In this document: positions 1-12,556 of the stretch, piece by piece
Numbering within the stretch: the first letter of the stretch is position 1
Layout: the number at the start of each line of letters is the position of its first letter
Assembly (NCBI GenBank): GCA_023159155.1
Contig: JAJNNX010000072.1
Span: 153,331-217,330, forward strand
Source of the DNA: Ustulina deusta
Taxonomy: Eukaryota > Ascomycota > Sordariomycetes > Xylariales > Xylariaceae
Reading direction: 5' to 3'
Length of the DNA stretch: 64,000 nucleotides
Notes under the pieces: generated by a model
What the model was told of the DNA's origin: nothing
Seen by the model: only the letters and a program-made list of their open reading frames with translations
Databases searched by the model: none
Made by a program: the position numbers and the translations under genes

Positions 1-2510
1 ATATTAAGAAATTTTGTTTTAATATATTTATTATTAATTATTTAAAAATAATTATAAAAGTTAAAATAAAAATTAAAATTAATTCTACTAAAATCTAAAC
101 AATTCTAAATTAGAACTTTAATAATTTTAAAAGTACTAAATTAATCTAGTTGTTTTTTAAGTTTTATAATTATATTTATATATTTATTTATTACGCGAGT
201 AAAATCGCTGCTTTTTTAAATCAATTATTAAAAAAAAAAAAACTATTTATAATAGGACTAGAACAAAAACAAACTTTTAAACATATAAAGCTATTAGTTT
301 GCAAAATATTTGTTCTAGCTTTTTTTAAGCCCGGCTAATTAATATAAATAAAAATAAATATTTTATATAATATAACAAAAAAAATTATTTAATAACAATA
401 AGAAAATATAACTTAAAAATTTATAAAATATTTTTTTAAAATAATAATATTAACTAAGCAAACTTACTTAATTTAAAACTATAAATTTTTAGTAATAATA
501 TAAATTTTAGAATATTATTGCTTAAAGCTTTTTAAAACTAAATTCTTTATAGTAATTAATTATTAAGTTTTATTATATTTTTTAAATAAATAGATTTTAT
601 TAATATAACAAATATATTAAGCCGATTTTCTATTAAACTTTAATATTATTTTTTAATACTAACTAAAACAAAAAAATATAGTAGCTAATATTTTATTAAA
701 AAAAATAGCTAAATTTTTTATAATTAAAGCTAAAAAAACTAAAAAATAAATAATAATATTAGTTCTGCTTCATAAAATATTAAGTTTTATATTAATTATA
801 GATTTTTTATTTAATATTTTCTAAAAAACTAACTTAGTAAACCTAATTAAATAAAAAAACTAGCTATAAAAGCTAGGAAATAAAAATAAAAAGCTATATA
901 TACTTAAAGTTATTTTAGATAGGATTATTTTTTTTTGTATAGCTTTAATTTAAAAAGTTTATATATTTTTAATTATGATATATTAAAGTTAATACAAAAT
1001 AATTAAAATATTAAAATAAAAATATTATTAGTTTTACCTAAAATATAATTATAAATAATATATATATAATTATTATAATTATAAAAGAAATAAAATACTA
1101 TAAAACAAAATTTCTAGTTTTTTTTATTTATTATTAATACTAGCTATAGTATAGCAATATATAATAATAAATAGCAAAAATATATTACTTAACTAATAAA
1201 GTTATAACTATATATAAATATTTATAAATAAGTTTAGCTATCTAATTATAATTTTATTTAGCAAAAAAATAAATATTATAAAAGTTTATATAGATTTTTT
1301 GGCATACTAAACATATAAATATTAAATAATATAGGACTGTTTATTTTTAAGTTTATAGCAATAATTAATAGTTTTATAAGTACTAAGCACTGTTTTAGTA
1401 GTACTTATTACCTTTAAATCTAAGGAGTAGTAAAATTAACTAATTAAGAACTAGACTAATAACTCTATTTTTATATTAATAAATACCAGAATAATTAAAA
1501 TATTTATTTTTTTGTTTTAGATTTTATATATAATTTTTTGTAGTATTTTTTAATTAATATATTACTACTAAAAATAATAATAAAAATTAAAATATAAAAC
1601 TTTTTAATAGTAGATATTAATAGACCTATTATAAATTTTAATACTAAGCAATAAACGTTTAAACTAGTTTACTAAACTTAAAATGTTTAGAAAATAGCAT
1701 ATAATATAACAATTTTTGCATAGAAATAATATAAGCTATAAGCTAATAAAAAAAAATGTTTAATAAACTTTAAAATTAAAAAACAAAGTTTTTTTAAAAA
1801 AGAAAGGTTTTAAAATATAAATATTAACTACTAGATTAGATTTTTAATTAGTTAAACCTTTTAAAATTTTAAAAAAACAAAAATTTAATTATATTTTTAA
1901 TTTGCTTAACTTTTATAAAATAAAAAACTTATTTTATGTTAACTAATTATAAAAAGCAAATAATAATTTTTTATTTTAATAAATCTAATTATTATTTTTA
2001 GCTAAAAATATTAATAACAAAGCAAAATTTAAAATTAAACAAATTAAATAATTAAAAATATATAAAAAAAGCAAAAAGTTGTAATATTAGGTTGTTTAGA
2101 AAAGTTATAATCTTAATAATACTTAGTATGTAGCTTAAAATTTTAAAAATATACTAATTAAATTTAACTAATTTTATAAAACTTATAAAAAAACTTTTAA
2201 ACTTTTTATAAGATTATAAAAATAAATATATATAATAATAATTAATAAGTTTATAAACAATTATAAAAATAATAATAAAGTAATATAATATAAAAAGATT
2301 ATATAAACCTAACGTTATTAATAACTTTGAATTAAAACTATATTTAAACTTTTAGTTTTAGAAAAAAATAATATAATAGTTAGTATAGTTTTGGCAAAAC
2401 TTATAAAGATTTTAAACCTATATAGCAATTAGATAAGAAGTCTATATATGGACTAACTTAATTTTGCAGCTATATATATAAAGTTTATATCTACTTACTT
2501 TATAAACTCT

Positions 2511-2547
<37 letters not shown>

Positions 2548-2612
2548 TTTAGAGTTTTTGTTTATAGTATTAATAAACTAGCTATAGAAGCTTTATTTGA
2601 CTGATCGTAACA
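1..2612 (+). mobile_element. E1: 3' part of a RIP-degraded Gypsy LTR retrotransposon
   Basis: This is the 3' part of repeat family E, cut by the window edge and ending in its LTR (2372-2612). The frame at about 187-335 still reads YASKIAAFLNQLLK, followed by a stretch ending VLAFFKPG. That is the junction between reverse transcriptase and RNase H in Ty3/Gypsy pol (compare the family pattern FSKIAAPLNRLLKK...APVLA). The rest is full of stops. The same sequence recurs in E2 (from about 10811), and inverted in E3 (35273 to about 37.6 kb) and E4 (from 60494). C and G are almost eliminated and TpA is very common, as after RIP. It is not a functional gene. Confidence 0.85.
2372..2612 (+). repeat. 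LTR of family E (241 bp)
   Basis: It begins TATAATAGTTAG (TGTAATAGTTAG in the less mutated copy, with TG changed to TA) and ends ATCGTAACA. It contains a long T-run near 2514-2545. It matches the LTRs at 7542, 20118, 35031 (inverted), 47924 (inverted) and 60257 (inverted). Its ends are set by the points where those copies stop matching. Confidence 0.85.
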
Positions 2613-5600
2613 TAAACCAAGCTTATTTATAAATATTTAAAAAATTACTATAGAATATAACTTTAGAACTTAACTATTTATTTTATTAATTTATTACTAA
2701 TTTTTTAATAAAAAAAACTTTTTATATTTTATATAAGAACTTAAAAACAAACAAAAAATTTTTTTTTTTTATAAAAACTTTTCGGATTATAATTATTAGC
2801 TAAAAACTTTTTTTTTACTAACTATACTTCTAAATTTTTTACTATTGCTTTTACTACATAAAGTTATTACTTAATTACTTATACTAAAATCTAAATTTAG
2901 TATATTTAGTACTTTTATTTTAAAGCAACTTATATTTAAAATAATTAAAATATTGTTTAATTTTAACTTTAATAATTTTATACCAAATCTAACTTTATTA
3001 AATAATATTTTATTAGAATTTATTTTAAACAACTTATTTTACTAGCTAATACTTAAAAAATATAATAGCTATTAAAATAAGTAATAATTTTAAAATAATT
3101 ACTTTTTAAAATATTACTATACTTGATTTTTTAGCTAAATATTTTAAGTTTAAAAAATAAATAAAAAACTATATATATGTTATAAGATATGCTGGTTTCT
3201 TGCTTAAAAAATCAAAAAAATAAATAAACTAATCAAAATCTTTAATATATTAATAAGTTTTAATTTATATAAAGTATAAAAAACCTAAAAAATTGTTTAA
3301 TAAAAAGTTAAAAATTATATTTATAGCTACTATAAAAAAATGTCCAAAAACTACTAATAAAATAATAAATAAAGTTTAATAATAAAAACGAAAAAGTTAT
3401 AATAACTAATATATAAAAATTAATTAATAAAAAAGTTAGGCTAGTTAGAAGTTTAGCTTTTTAAAACCTACTATATAAATAAAAAAATACTTTATTAGCT
3501 ACTAAAAGCTTAGTTTTAACTTTTGCTACAAAACTTTGCAATATTTGTTTTAATTTTAAAAATCTAGATCTAAAAAACTTTACTATTAAAGAACTTCTTT
3601 TAATAATAAAGTTTTTTTTAGATCTAAAAAAGAACTATGCTAACTTTGTTTTTATTTTTTTTTAAACAAATTATTTTATTATTGTTAGAAAACCTATAAA
3701 AAAAAACTTATAAAAAAAACAACTTTTTAACTTGCTTTAATAAAAGCATAACAAAAAGAATATATAAAAAAAATTGCTAGCTAAAACACTACTAAAGCTA
3801 TATTACTTGCAAATTAACAAAAGAGAAATTATAATAATAATAATAATAATAGCAATAATAATAGTAAAAATAATAAAAAATCAAAAAAAAAAAAAAAAAC
3901 CTAGCTATTCCTACTGTACTACTGCTAACCGAAAAGTTATAACTTATAGCTTTTTAGAATATTTTTATATAAACTTAAACCTAGCTTTTAACTAATAAAA
4001 AACAAAAATACTAAATAAAAAACAAAAAATATTAAATAATACAAATATAGCTGCTTTGTTTGCTAATAATGCTTTATTATTTTTATTACTAGGACTCCTA
4101 AATTTAATATTTCTAGCTGCCCGGGATAATATAAAGAAAATAAAAAAAATACCGGAATAAAAACCGGGCATTTTTAATAAAATGCTTAATAAATTTAAGC
4201 GTTAAAAAAATTAATACTTATTAGTAATAAAGGCGCTATTTATAATATTATAAAGCTTAATAGTTATAGTTCTATTAAACTTTAGTTTTAAAAAAATTTT
4301 AATAAAAATAGGTTTTTTAAATATACTAAAACCAAAAGTAGCAAAACTTATAAAACAAATTACTAATTATATTATTTTAAATAGTAGCTATAATTAAACT
4401 AACTTTAATAATCGATTATTATTTATAAAACTCTAACTTTATAATAGGCTGCTAGTTTATAGAATTAGTAGTATTATAGTTATTCTAGAATAAATAAGTA
4501 TTGCTAGATTTCTTACTATTATAAACAGAAAAACTAAAATAGTTATTATTAATAATACTATTTATTATTTTAAAAAAGGCGTAAATCTGGTTTTAATATT
4601 TTAATTTATAAAAAAAAAAGCAAAATTTCTATTTTACTAAAATAAAACTTAGGTAGCTATAAAAAAGCATACTTTTTTAATAGTAAAAAAGTTTAACGGA
4701 CTATATATATAGTTGATTAGCTAAACAAAACTATTTAAATAGCTATTTTTAATATTACTTTTTAAACTTATTTAATTAACCTTATTTTAAAAATATAATA
4801 TAAACAACTTAAATATATAAGTAATAAAAAAATATAAAAACTAATAATAATAACAAAAAGTATTATTTCTTAAACTAAATATTATTTTTATAAAGCTTAT
4901 ATTAAAAAAGAATATAAGCAAAACTTTACAAAAGAAAACTTTTTAAAAGAACCTACCCTATAAAGTCCTTTTATTTTAATAAAGCTAATATATTAAAAAA
5001 TATTTTTATAAGCTATAATAGATCTATAAGGTAGATAGCTATCTTTTATAACTTTATTAGCAAAGTTTAGGCTATTTTTTTATTAAGTTTAGGTTTATAG
5101 TTTTTAAAATTTAAAAAATTTCTATAAAAGTAAAAAAAACCTAAATAATAATACTAATATATTAACTTAAACAAATTAAAAATATATATAAACAAAAACT
5201 TTATTTATTATTATACATAAAAAGATATAACTATTAAATATTCTATTATAAAATAGTACTAATAAAATAAAAAAGCAAAAAAATCTATTTAAACGCTAAA
5301 AAATATAGTATAAATAATACTAGTTATAGCAAAAAAAAGTAAACTTTTACTAAACTTCTAGCCTATTTATATTTAAACAGCTATTTATATTAGAAATAAA
5401 CAACGCTTTAAAAAAATAGTATTAATATTATATAAAAATTAGTATAGTAAATAGCTAGACTATTATTATATAATTACTTTTAGTATACTAAAAAACTATA
5501 TACTAAATAATAAACCAAACATATTAAAAATAAAAACTATTCTTTATAAAATACTAAAGTATAAAAATAATAAAATATATAATTATATTATTTATAAACT

Positions 5601-7541
5601 TAATAATTTTATTAGTGTAACTATTAATAATATTATTTTTGTAAAAAACATTTTTATATATTAACAAAAAATACCAAAAAATTAATAAAAAAGCGCTATA
5701 AATTACTATTACCCTTTAGCAAACAAAAATAACTACCTAAAAAAAAATATAGCTTTTGATCTATTACTTATAGAACTTTTAAAATTATATATATTAGTAG
5801 CCTATATAAAAATACTTTTATTACTTCTAGTACTTTTTAAAAATTAATAACCTTTAGTATATATATTACTAGTACTACTATACTTTAAACTAAAAAACCT
5901 AGTACAAAAAGCACTGCAATTTTACTATAATTTATGTTTTTAAACATAAATTTTTAATTGTTTATAGTATAGTTTATACGCTTTATTACCTATTTTTAAA
6001 ATAGCTATTATAGTACTATTATTTATATTACTAATAGTAAATATAGAATTAAAAAATTATAAATAAGCTAAAAAAAACGCTAAATAGCTTAAATAATACA
6101 AAGCTATAAAAGCAAAATACTAGTTATTTATTAATAATAAAACTTAAATATTTTATAAATTATTTGTTAGCAGAAATCTTATAACTAAAAAATAAGTTTA
6201 TAAAATATAAAGCATAATAAATTATTTAAAGCTTTAAATAAATCTTTAGCAAAAGTTATAACAAAACTTTTGTTTTAGTAATAAAACTAATAAATTATAA
6301 AGCTATTTTTATAATTGCTGCAGCCCTAGATTTTAAAATTAAATAAATAAATATTAAAACTGCTTTTTTATATAAAAAAATAAAAGAAAACGTTTATATT
6401 TAACAATTACCTAAATTTAATAATAGAACTAATAAAATCTATAAACTAAACAAAATACTTTATAGGTTAAAACAAGCTTTTAAAATATAGTATTAAATAC
6501 TAGCCGATTTTTTAAAAACGCTAAGCTTTAAACTACTCGAATTAAACGTTAGTATATTTACTAAAAAGTATATATATATAACTATTTATATTAATAACCT
6601 ATTAATAGTAAAACTTTTAAAAAAAATTTAACAAAATTAAAAAGGCATTATTAAAAAGATTTAAAATATAAGATCTAAAGTTATACTCTTTTTATTTTAG
6701 TATAATTATTACTTAGGACTAAAAAAATAAAACTATTTTTTTTAATCAAAAAGCCTATTTAAAAAAAATAATTAAAGAACTAAGCTAGTAAAAAGTACAT
6801 ATAATTACTATATTTATTAATATAAATAAAATTCTAGAACTAGCAAACAATTATAAGGCCCCTAGAAATAATACTTAATAATATATAAAAGCTATTAGTT
6901 GCTTAATATATGCTATGTTTAGTACTAAACCAAATATAGCATATATTATTTCTTATTTAAACAAATATATAAAAAACTTTATAATAGTATATATAAAAAC
7001 AGCTAAGAAAATATTACGTTATTTATATAGCATTATTAACTTAAAACTATACTATTAAAAAAAACTATAAAATTTAATAAAATAAACTAATAATAACTAG
7101 GCTAGCTATATTTAAACTAGATATTTAATAGTAAAATATATTTTTAATATAAAAAGTAGTACTATTAGTTAGGGCTTTAAAAAATAATAAAGTACTACTT
7201 TATCTTTTTATAAATTAAAACTAATAAAATAGATATAAGTTACAAAAAAAGCTATATAGCTTTAATAACTACTATCTAAATTAAATATTTTAAAAAAAAA
7301 ATAACCGCTATTATTATATATAAAAACAATTAAAAAGCTATAGCTATAGCAAAAAACCTATAATTTTATAGCAAAATAAAATATATTCCTATATAATAAG
7401 CTTTTTATAAAAAAGCTATATAGCAAAAAAATATTAATTTTAAATAGATTTATATATTTAAACAAATAGCTAATAGTTTTACTAAACTACTATAATAAAA
7501 CAAATTTATTATATTTTAAAACGCTTTAAGCTTTTAATTAT
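2613..7541 (+). mobile_element. Copia-type retrotransposon internal region, RIP-degraded
   Basis: This 4.9-kb stretch lies between two E-family LTRs. With stops ignored, 6455-6620 reads LKQAF, then LADFLKTLSFKLLELNVS, then IYINNLLIV. This is Ty1/Copia reverse transcriptase with the catalytic YVDDLL box decayed to YINNLL (D to N fits G-to-A damage). About 6.88-7.26 kb matches Copia RNase H (ISCLIYAMFSTKPNIAY). The C-terminal end reads QIANSFTKLL and its stop lies within about 15 bp of the 7542 LTR, as expected for a complete Copia internal region. No open frame survives. Upstream parts (2.6-6.4 kb) should hold gag, protease and integrase, but I did not resolve them. Confidence 0.8.
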
Positions 7542-7783
7542 TATAATAATTAATATAGTTTATATAATTTTAGTAAAACTTATAAAAACTTTAGACCTAT
7601 ATAGCAATAAAATAAAAAGTCTATATATAAACTAACCTAATTTTGTAGCTATATATATAAAATCTATATTTATTTATTTTATAAATTTTAAATTTTTTTT
7701 TTTTTTTTTTTTTTTTAGTTTAAAATCTTTATTTATAATATTAATAAATTAACTATAAAAACTTTACTTAATTAATCATAATA
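7542..7783 (+). repeat. 5' LTR of E2 (242 bp)
   Basis: It aligns end to end with the 2372 and 35031 LTRs and is heavily C-to-T and G-to-A mutated (ending AATCATAATA instead of AATCGTAACA). The internal sequence that follows it (ACTATTTTAAGCTTATTAA) is the same as that beside the inverted LTR at 47924, which identifies it as the 5' end of E. Confidence 0.8.
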
Positions 7784-10700
7784 CTATTTTAAGCTTATTA
7801 ATTATTTATTAATAAATATTTAATAAATATATATTTTTTATTTTATTATAATTAATAAAATATAAATAAATTTTTTTTTAGTTATATATTTAATATAAAA
7901 AATTATATATTTTATAATATAAATCTAATTTTAATATAATTTTAATAAAACTTTTAATTTTTATATTATTTAAAAACTAATAATTTATAAAAAACTTAAT
8001 TTTAAATAATTTTATTTTATTTTTAGTTTTTAAATAATTAAAATAATTTTAATTTTTAAGTATTATTAATTTTTTATTATTAAATAATTTAAAAAAAAAA
8101 TATTTTATAAATATTTTAGGCGAACTAATATTTAAAAAAAAATCTAAAAAAAACAAAAAATTAAAACTTAAAAAAATAAAATCTAAACTAAAACTAAAAT
8201 AATTTAAAATAAATAATATATTTAAAAATATAATATTAAATATTATAGTTATATAAATTTATAATTTTATATTAGTTTTAATAAAACTTTTTTAATAAAT
8301 AAAAAAAATAAAATATTAATTTTTTAATATATTTATTTTAATATTTTTAAAAAATAACTATAATTTAATAATAAAAAATATATTTAAAAATATTAATTTT
8401 AAATTTTTTAGTTTTATTGCTTTATTTATTTTTTAATATTTTAAATCTTTTTTATATTAAAAAAACTAAAATATAAAAAATTAATTTTAGCAAGTTTATA
8501 AAAAATAAAATTTTATTTAATAACTAGATTTATAAACTAATAAAAAAACTAAATAAAAATATTATTATATTTTAAATTAAAAATAATTAATTTTAATATA
8601 TTATAAACTAATTAAAAAAATATATTAAAAAATTAATAAAAATATTTTTTTATTTAATTAAAAAATTATTTAATAATATTACTAAAATAATTTAAATTTT
8701 ATTAATAGTTTATTATGATTTTAATTAAATAATTATTATTTATAAAATATTTTAAGTTTATATATATAAAACTAATAAAAATATTAATAAATTTATTTTT
8801 ATATTTAATAGTTTAGTTTAAAAATATTAATTTATTAAATTATAATAAAAATATAAATTATAGAACTATTTTTATATAAATTTAAATATTTTTTATAAAT
8901 AATTTATTAATAAAATTATTAAATTAATATATAATACTAAATAAATTTATAAAAATTATTAATAAATTAAACTTATTAGTTTAATTAAATAAAAATCTAA
9001 TTTAAATAATTAAACTTTTAATAAACTAGCTTATTAATTTTTAGCTAATTTTAAAAGTTCTAAAATATTTATTTTAAAATAATTAAAATAAATATTAACT
9101 ATAAAAAAAAAAAAAACTTATTTTATTTATAATAAAAAAAAAATATATTAGTTAATTATTTTAATTAAAAACTTACAATTTTAAATATTAAATTAATAAA
9201 AAAAAGCTATAATAAAAATAGTTTTAATAATTTATTTAATTTAAAAAATAAATAAAATTAATAAAAAATTCTTTGTTAGTTTTTTTATTTATTTTAATTA
9301 AAATATATAATTAAAACAAATTAATTATTTTTAAAATATTTATTTAATTATAAATTAATAATATTAAAATAAAAACTTTAGTTTTATATAATATTAAAGC
9401 TTATATTTTTTTAATAATTAGCTATAAGTTTATATAATAAATTAAATAATAATTAAAAATAAAAATAATTTAATTAGCTAAATTGTAAAAATTATATAAT
9501 TATTAAAACAAAATAATTAATAAAATTTATAAATATTTAATATATATTATAAAAATTAATAACTAATAATTTAAAAATAAAATATTTTAAGTTATTAATT
9601 TTAGTTATAATATTATTTTTAATATTAAATAATTAATAAAATAAAATATTTTAATAATTAATTTTTATTAGTTTAATTTTTATTAATAATTATAATTAAA
9701 CTTTTTAGTTATAAATAATAAAATATAAATTTAAAAATATAAAAAAATATAAATTAATATAATTAAATATTAAAAAAATATTATTAAATATTAAAATAAT
9801 TTTTTAAAAACTAAACAATTATTCTAAAAAAAACTAAAACTAAAAAAACAAAAAAAAAACTTAGAACTTTTAAACCTAAAATAAAAAAGTTTATATAATA
9901 ATTTTTAAAAAAAAAAAAAACTAAACTACTATTAAAAAAATTATATAAAATTTTTAAAATTATTTTTATTAAAAAAAATAAAAATAACTAACTAAAAAAA
10001 CTTTAAAAAAGTTTATTATAATTAAATTTATAATAACTAAAAATAACTATATTAAACTATTTAAAAAAAACTTAAAAATAATTAATATTTTATAAAAAAA
10101 ATAAATTTAAATTAACTAAATAATATTATAAAAAATCTTTAATAATAAACTAATTTTATTTAAAAAAAAAAAAAACTTTTAATATATAAAATTAATATAA
10201 AGCTTTTTGCTTTTTTAATTATTATATTTAAAAAAGTTTTTTTTAAAAAAAAAATCTAAAACTTTATTACTATTATAACTAAGATTTAATATAGTACTAA
10301 AATCTAATAATAAAAAATATATTTCTAGTTTTTATTAATATTATATATTTATATAATTTATTTTATTAAATAAAATATAAATTTAAATATTATTTTTATT
10401 TTATTTATATTTAAACTTAAATTAATTAAATATAAATTTATAATTAATTATTAATAAAAAAATATATATTTAAAAAATTAAATTATATTAGTTTTAAATA
10501 TTAATAATATTATATTTAATTATTATAATATTATTTAATTTATAAAACTAAATATTATTAAAACTTTTTATTAATTATTATTAATTATAAAATTATATTA
10601 CTTTATTTTTTTTTAAATTTATAAAAAAATATTTTAATAAAAAGTTTTATTATTTAGTTTAAAAATAAAACTAGCTTAATAATAAGCTTTTATTGATATA

Positions 10701-11634
10701 TAAATTTAAAAACTTTTAAATAAGTTTATAAATATTTATATAAATAATATTTTAATTTATTTTAAAACTAAAAAATAGTATTAAATTTATTATTTATATT
10801 AAACTAAATATTAAAAAAATATTAAAAAGTTTTGTTTTAATATATTTATTATTAATTATTTAAAAATAATTATAAAAACTAAAATAAAAATTAGAATTAA
10901 TTTTATAAAAATTTAAATAATTTTAAATTAAAACTTTAATAATTTTAAAAATACTAAATTAATTTAGTTATTTTTTAAGTTTTATAATTATATTTATATA
11001 TTTGTTTATTATACTAATAAAATTGCTACTTTTTTAAATTGACTATTAAAAAAAAATAAGCTATTTATAATAGGACTAAAACAAAAACAAACTTTTAAAT
11101 ATATAAAATTATTAGTTTATAAAATATTTATTTTAGTTTTTTTAAGCCTAGCTAATTAATACAAATAAAAATAAATATTTTATATAATATAATAAAAAAG
11201 ATTATTTAGTAATAATATAAAAATATAACCTAAAAACTTATAAAATATTTTTTTAAAATAATAATATTAATTAAGCAAGTTTATTTAATTTAAAACTATA
11301 AATTTTTAATAACAATATAAATTTTAAAATATTATTATTTAAAGTTTTTTATAATAACTAATTATTAAGCTTTATTATATTTTTTAAATAAATAGATTTT
11401 ATTAATATAATAAATATACTAAATTAATTTTTTATTAAATTTTAATATTATTTTTTAATACTAACTAAAACAAAAAATATAATAATTAATATTTTATTAA
11501 AAAAAATAGCTAAGCTTTTTATAATTAAAACTAAAAAAATTAAAAAATAAATAATAATATTAGTTCTGTTTAATAAAATATTAAATTTTATATTAATTAT
11601 AAACTTTTTATTTAATATTTTTTAAAAAGCTAAT

Positions 11635-11808
11635 TAGTAGGAACTACTAGGGGTAGCGAGGCAATCTATAAATATAAACGTGATATAGATTAGAAGGAGA
11701 GAGCTTTGGAGGCAACCTTGGGAGAGGTTGCCTTATCTAAGGGTTCCGCATAGGCCATATGGGGCTGTGTGGGCCTCTTTAACAGAGGTCCCCTACCTAT
11801 CTGTATTA
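11635..11808. mobile_element. 174-bp un-RIPed insertion in E2
   Basis: This is a compact insertion of near-normal composition inside extremely AT-rich E2. The homologous site is uninterrupted in E1 (about 825-842) and in E3. It is flanked by CTAAT on both sides (11630-11634 and 11809-11813), a likely 5-bp target duplication. It contains hairpins: TAGTAG-GAA-CTACTA at its left end, AGGCAACC...GGTTGCCT (8-bp perfect stem), and an imperfect GGGCCTCT...AGAGGTCCC. There is no reading frame of note. It could be a MITE, a SINE-like element or a very short solo LTR; the family is not recognised. Confidence 0.6.
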
Positions 11809-12287
11809 CTAATTTAGTAAACTTAATTAAATAAAAAAATTAGCTATAAGATCTAAAAAATAAAAATAAAAAGTTATATATATTTAAAATTATTTTAAAT
11901 AAAAAAATTTTTTTTTATATAACTTTAATTTAAAAAACTTATATATTTTTAATTACTATATATTAAAATTAATATAAAATAATTAAAATATTAAAACAAA
12001 AATATTATTAGTTTTATTTAAAATATAATTATAAATAATATATATATAATTATTATAACTATAAAAAAAATAAAATATTATAAAATAAAACTTTTAGCTT
12101 TTTTTATTTATTATTTATATTAGCTATAATATAACAATATATAAAAATAAATAGCAAAAATATATTATTTAACTAATAAGGTTATAACTATATATAAATA
12201 TTAAATAATATAGGACTATTTATTTTTAAATTTATAATAATAATTAATAGTTTTATAAGTATTAAATATTACTTTAATAATATTTAT

Positions 12288-12556
12288 AGTTATAGTATAG
12301 TAGCTGGTGGCCAGTAGTATAGCTGTAACCCACAAGCTATACAAACCGCAATTTTTAATTCTTAAGTTATATAACTTATACCTAGCCGGCACTTAGCAAT
12401 TACTTAATAACTGCCTATACTTTTTACTAATCTACTTATAAAGAACTTATAACGTACTTTTATAAAATTAGCTTTTTTTTTTTTATATTTAGATTCTAAT
12501 ACAAAGTTCGCTTTTAAAATAAAACTTTACCTTTTATAATTGCTTAATACGTAATA
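12288..12556 (+). repeat. 5' LTR of Gypsy2 (269 bp)
   Basis: It runs from AGTTATAGTATAG to ACGTAATA. It matches 18880-19150 and the better preserved solo LTR at 24684. The terminal dinucleotides are AG...TA rather than the usual TG...CA in all three copies. Confidence 0.85.

Noticed and set aside
150..338. Open frame of 62 aa
   Set aside because: It is a surviving piece of Gypsy pol in element E1, not a stand-alone gene.
3774..3995. Open frame of 73 aa with isoleucine run
   Set aside because: The isoleucine run is an ATA/ATT microsatellite inside the degraded Copia region; no conserved features.
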